Assembly (NCBI GenBank): GCA_020026215.1
Contig: JAHHQT010000020.1
Location: 1-25,511, forward strand
Direction of reading: 5' to 3'
Length of the DNA: 25,511 nt
Source of the DNA: Muribaculaceae bacterium
Lineage (GTDB): Bacteria; Bacteroidota; Bacteroidia; Bacteroidales; Muribaculaceae
Of this stretch, positions 9,430-15,799 are shown piece by piece; position 1 is the first letter of the stretch; the number at the start of each line of letters is the position of its first letter. The translations under genes and the position numbers were made by a program. The notes below the pieces were generated by a model, which was given only the letters and a program-made list of their open reading frames with translations, was not told the origin of the DNA and searched no databases.

Positions 9430-10890
9430 ATGAGAACAATTAATTGTTTTATTCCGTTCGTGAATGCGGAACAAGTAGCTAAGACCGTGAAAGGACTAAA
9501 AGCTAGTGAACTAGTGGCTAACATCTACCTTTTGGCAGGAGCCGATGCTGAAGGTGAAGTAGAAGGTTGCGAAAAAATTACTATCGGTAATTTGAACAGC
9601 ACTGATACAATGAAGAAAATTGCTGCTAAAGCTGATAGTGAATTTGTCTTGTTATATACAAAATACAATACTTTGGAATTTGGTATGTTTGCCATTGAAA
9701 GAATGGTACGTATCGCCAAAGATTCAGCTGCCGGTATGATTTATGCTGACCACTATAATGTAGTTGGCGAAACTCGTAGCAACGCTCCTGTTATCGATTA
9801 TCAAGCAGGTAGCTTACGTGATGACTTCGATTTTGGTTCTGTTTTGATGTTCAATGCTCCATTGTTCAAAAAAGCAGCTGCTGAAATGGATAAAAACTAT
9901 GACTTTGCAGGTCTTTACGATATGCGTTTGCGTATCAGCCGTGAAGCTGAACTTGTACACATGAACGAATATCTATATTCAGACGTTGAATTGGATACTC
10001 GTAAGAGCGGTGAAAAAATCTTCGATTACGTTGATCCTAAAAACCGTGGCGTACAAATCGAAATGGAACAAGCTTGTACTGAACACTTGAAAGTGGTTGG
10101 CGCTTATCTTGCTCCTTCATTCAAAAAAATCGAATTTAGCGCAGGAAACTTCGAATATGAAGCATCTGTAATCATTCCTGTTCGCAACAGAATCCGTACT
10201 ATCCGCGATGCTATCAAATCTGTTTTGGCACAAAAGACTAACTTCAAGTTCAACTTGATTATTATAGATAACTTGTCAACTGACGGTACTTCTGAAGCTA
10301 TTGAAGAATTTACAGCTGACGAACGCGTTATCCACTTGATTCCAGAACGCAAAGACTTGGGTATCGGTGGTTGCTGGAACCTTGGTGTTCATCACGAAAA
10401 ATGTGGTAAATTTGCTATTCAATTGGACAGCGACGATGTTTACAAAGATGAAAATACTTTGACAACAATGGTCAACGCATTCTACGAACAAAATTGTGCA
10501 ATGGTTGTCGGTACTTATATGATGACTGACTTCAATATGAACATGATTGCTCCGGGTATCATCGACCACAAAGAATGGACTCCGGAAAACGGTAGAAACA
10601 ATGCATTGCGTATCAATGGCCTTGGTGCTCCTCGTGCATTCTATACACCGGTTCTTCGTGAAGTTAAAGTTCCTAACACAAGCTACGGTGAAGACTACGC
10701 TCTAGGTTTGAACTTCTCTCGTGAATATCAAATCGGTCGTATCTATGAACCAGTTTACATGTGCCGTCGTTGGGATGACAACTCTGATGCTTCTCTTGAC
10801 ATCGTTAAGATGAATGCAAACAACTTATACAAAGACAGAATCCGTACTTGGGAACTTAAAGCTCGTATCGCTTTCAATAAAAAGAAATAA
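9430..10890 (+). CDS. Tandem GT2-family glycosyltransferase (first domain degenerate)
   Basis: A 486-residue cytosolic protein with no signal peptide or membrane segment. The C-terminal half (about 245-480) is a family 2 glycosyltransferase. SVIIPVRNR at 246-254 starts the nucleotide-binding fold; IIIDNLSTDGT at 277-287 is the usual V-D-x-S-x-D-x-T region; LDSDD at 332-336 is the metal-binding DxD motif; GED at 420-422 resembles the ED motif of the catalytic base. The N-terminal half (1-225) looks like a second GT-A-type domain, but the place of its DxD motif reads LLYTKYN, so it is probably not catalytic. Donor and acceptor are unknown. It is 30 bases after the amidase-like gene and 5 before the DUF4922 gene, within the salvage operon. 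A GT2 enzyme has no place in the known MurNAc catabolic pathway, so its presence suggests a biosynthetic branch (inference). Confidence 0.8.
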   Translation: MRTINCFIPFVNAEQVAKTVKGLKASELVANIYLLAGADAEGEVEGCEKITIGNLNSTDTMKKIAAKADSEFVLLYTKYNTLEFGMFAIERMVRIAKDSAAGMIYADHYNVVGETRSNAPVIDYQAGSLRDDFDFGSVLMFNAPLFKKAAAEMDKNYDFAGLYDMRLRISREAELVHMNEYLYSDVELDTRKSGEKIFDYVDPKNRGVQIEMEQACTEHLKVVGAYLAPSFKKIEFSAGNFEYEASVIIPVRNRIRTIRDAIKSVLAQKTNFKFNLIIIDNLSTDGTSEAIEEFTADERVIHLIPERKDLGIGGCWNLGVHHEKCGKFAIQLDSDDVYKDENTLTTMVNAFYEQNCAMVVGTYMMTDFNMNMIAPGIIDHKEWTPENGRNNALRINGLGAPRAFYTPVLREVKVPNTSYGEDYALGLNFSREYQIGRIYEPVYMCRRWDDNSDASLDIVKMNANNLYKDRIRTWELKARIAFNKKK

Positions 10891-10895
10891 TAGTA

Positions 10896-11834
10896 ATGCA
10901 AGAGATTAAATTGACTAAGGAAGTTGTTTCTTCTTTCATTGAAAGCCAAATTAATGTTTGGGATACAGCTAAAAATAATTTTACAGCTTTAGCAGGCGTT
11001 AAAGTAAAAGAATTCCAAATCGGAAAATCACATTTTAAAGTGCAGTTTAACCCTGCACGTATTCTTTCTTCAGCGGCTAAGGTAGATGCCAAGTCGTTGA
11101 AGGAAAGAAAATGTTTCTTGTGCTCGGAAAACCGTCCGGCAGTACAAGAAGGTTTGGCATGGGGCGATTATACAGTATTGATTAACCCATTCCCAATCTT
11201 CCCGAAACACTTGACTATTCCTTGCAATTCTCACACTCTTCAAAAAATCGAAGGACGTATTGAAGATATGATGAACTTGGCTAATGCTTTGCAAGATTTC
11301 ACATTGTTCTACAATGGTCCTAAATGTGGAGCTTCTGCTCCTGACCACATGCACTTTCAAGCCGGTAACAAAGGCTTTATGGGCATGGAAGAAGATGTGA
11401 ACGCTGCTGAAAAGGAAGTCGTTCTTCAATCTGAGAATGCAACACTTAGTATGTTGAAGGGCTTGGCTCACAGCTGTTTCTTGATTCAATCATCAAATGT
11501 AGAAGAGGGTGCTGTCTTGTTCAACAAACTCTATGCTGCATTGGATATTCCTGAAGGAGAAATCGAACCGATGCTTAATATCCTTTGCTGGTTCGAAAAC
11601 GGAACTTGGAATCTTGTAGTATTCCCACGCAAAAAACACCGTCCAAGCTGTTATTTTGCTGAAGGTGACGACAATATTCTAATTAGTCCGGCATCTGTTG
11701 ATATGGGGGGCGTATTCATTACTCCACTTGAAAAAGATTTCGAAAAAATTTCTGCTGCTGATGTGAAAGCTATCCTTGACGAAGTTTGTCTTAGCATGGA
11801 CGAAGCTTCAGCAATTGCAGCTAAATTAAAATAA
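10896..11834 (+). CDS. DUF4922 protein, HIT/GalT/Ap4A-phosphorylase-like nucleotidyltransferase
   Basis: A 312-residue soluble protein. Visible motifs are those of the GalT branch of the HIT superfamily: FNPARILSSAAK at 51-62, CFLC at 73-76 (possible metal site), INPFPIFPKHLTIP at 96-109, and GASAPDHMHFQ at 145-155 with H151, H153 and Q155. In GalT, Ap4A phosphorylase and plant GDP-L-galactose phosphorylase the matching H-x-H-x-Q motif holds the histidine that forms a nucleotidyl-enzyme intermediate. A transferase or phosphorylase acting on a sugar-1-phosphate, NDP-sugar or dinucleotide is thus likely; the substrate is unknown. It starts 5 bases after the GT2 gene and ends 8 before the SpoIID-like gene. 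The DUF4922 name comes from family recall. The HIT assignment rests on the motif itself. Confidence 0.8.
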   Translation: MQEIKLTKEVVSSFIESQINVWDTAKNNFTALAGVKVKEFQIGKSHFKVQFNPARILSSAAKVDAKSLKERKCFLCSENRPAVQEGLAWGDYTVLINPFPIFPKHLTIPCNSHTLQKIEGRIEDMMNLANALQDFTLFYNGPKCGASAPDHMHFQAGNKGFMGMEEDVNAAEKEVVLQSENATLSMLKGLAHSCFLIQSSNVEEGAVLFNKLYAALDIPEGEIEPMLNILCWFENGTWNLVVFPRKKHRPSCYFAEGDDNILISPASVDMGGVFITPLEKDFEKISAADVKAILDEVCLSMDEASAIAAKLK

Positions 11835-11842
11835 ACCAAATT

Positions 11843-13153
11843 ATGGCTCAACCGCAAGTTAAAGTCGGTATCATGAATGAACCGACAATCGAATTTGTCT
11901 TCCATGACGAATATTTCGTTGACGGAGTTGCTGTCAGCGGTTTGCAAAAGGCAACCGCTGTTGACGGCAAAGTCAGCTGGAATGGCAAAATATATGATAC
12001 CATTGAATTTACACCAAAAGACATTGAAAAAGAATATTTTGAACTTATCGGTGTAACTATTGGTGTGAACTTCCACTGGGAACGTAAGGAAAACCAAGCA
12101 TTCCGCGGTGCTTTGCGTTTGATTGTGGAACATGGCAATCTTACTGCAGTGAATATCCTTCCTATTGAAGAATATTTGTTGAGTGTGATTTCTTCAGAAA
12201 TGAGTGCAACAGCTTCTTTGGAGTTATTGAAGGCTCATGCTGTTATTTCACGTAGCTGGTTATTGGCTCAAATCCAAAAAGGTCAGGAATTGTCTGCCAA
12301 CGACACTCCTTATTCAGCTTGCACACAAACTGAAGACGAGTTGGTTCGCTGGTATGACCGTGAAGACCACGTAAACTTTGATGTTTGTGCTGACGACCAC
12401 TGCCAACGTTATCAAGGTATCACCCGTGAATCAACTCAAAAGGTTCGCGATGCGATTAAGGCTACTTGGGGCGAAATCCTAACTTACGAAGGTAAGTTGT
12501 GCGATGCTCGTTTCTCAAAATCTTGCGGTGGCGTATTCGAAGAATTTGAAAATTGTTGGGAGCCTGTTCACTACAACTACTTGGTAGCTCGTAGTGACAG
12601 TGAACATCCAACTTTATTCCCTGATTTGACTGTTGAGGCAAATGCCCAAAAATGGATTTTGACTGCTCCAGAATCATTCTGTAACACAAAAGACAAGAGC
12701 ATCCTTTCACAAGTGCTTAACAGCTACGACCAGGAAACTACTGATTTCTATCGTTGGAAAGTGGAATATACACAATCTGAATTGTCTGAATTGATTCGCA
12801 ATCGTTCAGGTGTTGATTATGGTGACATCATCGACTTGGTTCCTATTGCTCGTGGAACATCAGGCCGCTTGTACCGTTTGAAGATTGTGGGTACTAAGAA
12901 AACTCAAATTATCGGTAAGGAATTGGAAATCCGTCGTACACTATCTCCTTCTCACCTTTATAGTTCTGCCTTTGTTGTAGAAAAACAAGGTGAAGGCGAA
13001 TTGCCTGAAAAATTCATTTTGACAGGAGCAGGATGGGGACATGGCGTAGGTCTGTGCCAAATCGGTGCTGCTGTAATGGGGGAAAAAGGTTATAACTATA
13101 AAGAAATTCTATTGCATTATTTCATTGATGCATCAATTGAGAAAAAATACTAA
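11843..13153 (+). CDS. SpoIID/LytB-domain protein without a signal peptide
   Basis: A 436-residue protein of the SpoIID/LytB family, whose best-known member SpoIID is a lytic transglycosylase that cuts glycan strands lacking stem peptides. Supporting motifs: EEYLLSVISSEM at 109-120, where E119 aligns with the catalytic glutamate; AHAVISRSWLL at 131-141; RFSKSCGG at 223-230; and a C-terminal GWGHGVGLCQIGA. C182, H186 and C187 lie in an insert (CADDHCQRYQG) and C228 is in the SKSCGG motif, suggesting a metal site. The N-terminus (MAQPQVKVGI) is polar with no signal peptide or lipobox, and the preceding gene ends 8 bases upstream, so the protein looks cytoplasmic. That is odd for a transglycosylase but would fit a role on fragments imported by AmpG, encoded 4 bases downstream. 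Substrate and location are inference. Confidence 0.85.
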   Translation: MAQPQVKVGIMNEPTIEFVFHDEYFVDGVAVSGLQKATAVDGKVSWNGKIYDTIEFTPKDIEKEYFELIGVTIGVNFHWERKENQAFRGALRLIVEHGNLTAVNILPIEEYLLSVISSEMSATASLELLKAHAVISRSWLLAQIQKGQELSANDTPYSACTQTEDELVRWYDREDHVNFDVCADDHCQRYQGITRESTQKVRDAIKATWGEILTYEGKLCDARFSKSCGGVFEEFENCWEPVHYNYLVARSDSEHPTLFPDLTVEANAQKWILTAPESFCNTKDKSILSQVLNSYDQETTDFYRWKVEYTQSELSELIRNRSGVDYGDIIDLVPIARGTSGRLYRLKIVGTKKTQIIGKELEIRRTLSPSHLYSSAFVVEKQGEGELPEKFILTGAGWGHGVGLCQIGAAVMGEKGYNYKEILLHYFIDASIEKKY

Positions 13154-13157
13154 TTAA

Positions 13158-14483
13158 ATGGAAAAACAAGTAAAAACTCGTAACCCATGGTTTTGGGTTC
13201 CGACATTATATTTCGCCGAAGGTATTCCTTATTTTATCGTTAACAATATCTCTGTGATGATGTTGACTAAAATGGGTGTGCCTAACGACGATATGGCATT
13301 CTTTACAAGTCTATTGTACTTGCCTTGGGCTATCAAACCATTCTGGAGCCCGTTCGTTGATATTATTAAGACAAAGAGATGGTGGACTATTGCTATGCAA
13401 GTGTTGATGTCAATCTCATTTATCCTATTGACATTGTGTATTCCTTATCCATCTGCAGAAGAAATTACATCAGGAACAACACCAATCAGTATGTTTACCA
13501 TTACTTTGATATTGTTCTCTATCACTGCATTTGCTTCTGCCACTCACGATATTGCCGCTGACGGTTTCTATATGATTGCATTGTCACAGAAGAACCAGGC
13601 AGCCTTTGTGGGTATCCGTAGTACATTCTACCGTTTGTCTTCAATCTTCGGACAAGGTGTATTGGTATTTATTGCAGGTATGATTGAATCTAACACTAAC
13701 GACATCCCATTCTCTTGGAGAATGACTATGCTTGTCACAGCTGTTATGTTCTCATTGATTACATTATATCACACTTTCTTTGTTCCGAAACCTGAAGTTG
13801 AAAAAGCTGATGATCACAAGAAAACCACAGCTAAGGAAATCTTTATGGAATTCGGTAGAACATTTGTAACATACTTTAAGAAACCTTACTTGTGGTTGGC
13901 TATCTTGTTCATGTTGCTATATCGTTTGCCTGAAGCATTCTTGATTAAGATGTGTGTGCCATTCTTGGTAGCAAGTCGCGAAGCAGGAGGTCTTGGACTT
14001 TCAACTGCTGATGTTGGTCTTGTTTATGGTACAATCGGTGTATTGTTCTTGACTGTCGGTGGTATTCTTGGAGGCATTTATGCTTCTCGTGTTGGTTTGA
14101 AACGTTCATTGTGGATTATGGCTGCTTGTATGACATTGCCTTGTTTGACATTCGTTTATTTGGCAGACTTCCAACCTGAGAATATTGCAGTTATCAGTAC
14201 AGCTGTCGCTATCGAACAATTCGGTTACGGATTTGGCTTTACAGCTTATATGCTTTATATGATGTACTTCTCAGAAGGTGAATTCAAGACTTCACACTAT
14301 GCAATCTGTACAGCATTCATGGCATTGAGCATGATGATTCCGGGTATGTTTGCAGGTTCATTGCAAATGGCTGTGGGTTATTCTACTTTCTTCTGGTTTG
14401 TCATTGCTTGTTGTGCTGCCACTCTTGGTATCACATTCTTTGCAGATAGAAGAATCGATCCAGAATACGGTTTGAAAGATTAA
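13158..14483 (+). CDS. ampG: AmpG-like muropeptide/anhydro-disaccharide permease (MFS)
   Basis: A 441-residue polytopic protein, consistent with about 12 membrane helices. The start contains the AmpG-family block YFAEGIPY (residues 18-25), followed by LYLPWAIKPFWSPFVD. ATHDIAADGFY lies in the fourth-to-fifth helix region. A polar central loop rich in K and E (near residues 210-235) separates the two six-helix halves, as in major facilitator proteins. AmpG imports GlcNAc-anhydroMurNAc and its peptides by proton symport. In Tannerella forsythia an AmpG orthologue helps use wall-derived MurNAc sources. The gene lies 4 bases after the SpoIID-like gene and 18 before namZ. Length and motif content are normal. 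Confidence 0.88.
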   Translation: MEKQVKTRNPWFWVPTLYFAEGIPYFIVNNISVMMLTKMGVPNDDMAFFTSLLYLPWAIKPFWSPFVDIIKTKRWWTIAMQVLMSISFILLTLCIPYPSAEEITSGTTPISMFTITLILFSITAFASATHDIAADGFYMIALSQKNQAAFVGIRSTFYRLSSIFGQGVLVFIAGMIESNTNDIPFSWRMTMLVTAVMFSLITLYHTFFVPKPEVEKADDHKKTTAKEIFMEFGRTFVTYFKKPYLWLAILFMLLYRLPEAFLIKMCVPFLVASREAGGLGLSTADVGLVYGTIGVLFLTVGGILGGIYASRVGLKRSLWIMAACMTLPCLTFVYLADFQPENIAVISTAVAIEQFGYGFGFTAYMLYMMYFSEGEFKTSHYAICTAFMALSMMIPGMFAGSLQMAVGYSTFFWFVIACCAATLGITFFADRRIDPEYGLKD

Positions 14484-14501
14484 TTTTAAGAATATAAGAA
14501 A

Positions 14502-15737
14502 ATGAAAAAAAATATTTTGACTTTGGCTTTGTGTGTGTTGACAGCATTTGCTGCATCAGCTATCACTAAACCTGGTATCGAAGTACTTCGTGACAACGGT
14601 TTCAAACAAGTTGCCGGCAAGAGAATCGGTTTGATTACCAATCCTACAGGTGTTGACAACAATTTGAAATCAACTGTTGACATCCTACACGAAGCAGAAG
14701 GTATCGAACTTGTTGCACTTTTCGGTCCAGAACATGGTGTCCGCGGTAACGTACACGCAGGTGACGAATTCGGAAACATGGTTGACCCTGCAACAGGCGT
14801 AAAAGTTTATTCAATCTATGGTAAAACTAAAAAGCCGACTCCTGAAATGCTTGAAGGAATCGATGCTTTAGTTTATGATATTCAAGACATCGGTTGTCGC
14901 TCATTTACATTTGTCAGCACTTTGGGCCTTGCTTTGGAGGCTTGTGCTGAAAATGACATTGAGTTGATTGTTCTTGACCGTCCGAATCCAATCGGAGGTA
15001 ACCGTGTTGAGGGTAATATCGTAGAAGATGGTTATTTCTCTTTTGTCAGCCAATTTAGAATCCCATACTTGTATGGCTTGACTCCAGGTGAAATGGCTCG
15101 CTTTTTGAACGGCGAAAAAATGGTGGCAAACGGTAAAAAAGCCAAATTGACTGTTGTCCCATTGGAAGGCTGGACTCGCGATATGACTTTCGAAAAAACA
15201 GGTATGCCTTGGGTATTGCCTTCACCTCACATTCCACAACCAGTCACTTCCTATTATTATCCTGCAACAGGTATTTTAGGTGAATTGTACTTCGTATCAA
15301 TTGGTGTTGGCTACACATTGCCATTCCAATTGATCTGTGCAGACTGGATTGACGCTGAAAAATTTGCAAACAACATGAATGCATTGAACTTGCCGGGTGT
15401 AAAATGCCGTCCAATTCATGTTAAACCTTTCTACTCAACTGGTAAAGGTGAAAACTTGCAAGGTATTCAATTCTATATTGAAGATATCCCTGAATCAAGT
15501 ATCACTCTTTTGCAATTCTATGCTATGCAGGAATTGGCAAAATTGTATCCTGAAAAGAAAATCTTTGATATAACAACAGACAAGAGCCGTTTTGATATGT
15601 TCGACAAAGTTTGTGGTTCTGACCAAATCCGTAAACTTTTCTCAAAGAACTATCAAGTTAGCGACATGATTGATTATTGGAACAAAGACGTTGAGTCTTT
15701 CAAAAAGATTTCAAGCAAGTATTATTTATATAAGTAA
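14502..15737 (+). CDS. namZ: NamZ-type exo-beta-N-acetylmuramidase (DUF1343)
   Basis: A 411-residue protein with a signal peptide (residues 1-20, cleavage after AASA), so it is periplasmic or further exported. It belongs to DUF1343, the family of NamZ, which removes MurNAc from the non-reducing end of peptidoglycan glycans or fragments. Recognisable blocks: RIGLITNPTGVD at 41-52, FGPEHGVRG at 74-82 (E77 and H78 are likely active-site residues), YDIQDIGCRSFTF at 125-137, and LDRPNPIGG at 158-166. T. forsythia carries two NamZ enzymes with different substrate specificity; which type this is cannot be told here. Releasing MurNAc outside the inner membrane would feed MurT and MurK, encoded about 3-4 kb downstream in the same operon. 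It has no T9SS domain. Confidence 0.9.
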   Translation: MKKNILTLALCVLTAFAASAITKPGIEVLRDNGFKQVAGKRIGLITNPTGVDNNLKSTVDILHEAEGIELVALFGPEHGVRGNVHAGDEFGNMVDPATGVKVYSIYGKTKKPTPEMLEGIDALVYDIQDIGCRSFTFVSTLGLALEACAENDIELIVLDRPNPIGGNRVEGNIVEDGYFSFVSQFRIPYLYGLTPGEMARFLNGEKMVANGKKAKLTVVPLEGWTRDMTFEKTGMPWVLPSPHIPQPVTSYYYPATGILGELYFVSIGVGYTLPFQLICADWIDAEKFANNMNALNLPGVKCRPIHVKPFYSTGKGENLQGIQFYIEDIPESSITLLQFYAMQELAKLYPEKKIFDITTDKSRFDMFDKVCGSDQIRKLFSKNYQVSDMIDYWNKDVESFKKISSKYYLYK

Positions 15738-15749
15738 CCCATAAAGATT

Positions 15750-15775
15750 ATCTGTCGGTGGGAACGCCGGCAGAT
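15750..15775 (+). other. Intercistronic hairpin between namZ and the FAD/Fe-S enzyme gene
   Basis: The 62-base gap, the largest inside the operon, holds a 10-bp stem (15750-15759 with 15766-15775, two G-T pairs) closing the 6-base loop GGGAAC. Only a weak ATTTC...AAATTT tract follows, so it is not a strong terminator. It may act as a partial terminator, an RNA-processing site or a 3'-end stabiliser for the upstream part of the transcript. Confidence 0.5.
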
Positions 15776-15799
15776 ATTTCAAATTTCCTACCGAACTAG

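Noticed and set aside
13379..13561. 60-codon plus-strand ORF inside ampG
   Set aside because: It is out of frame within a conserved membrane transporter gene and shows no independent start context.
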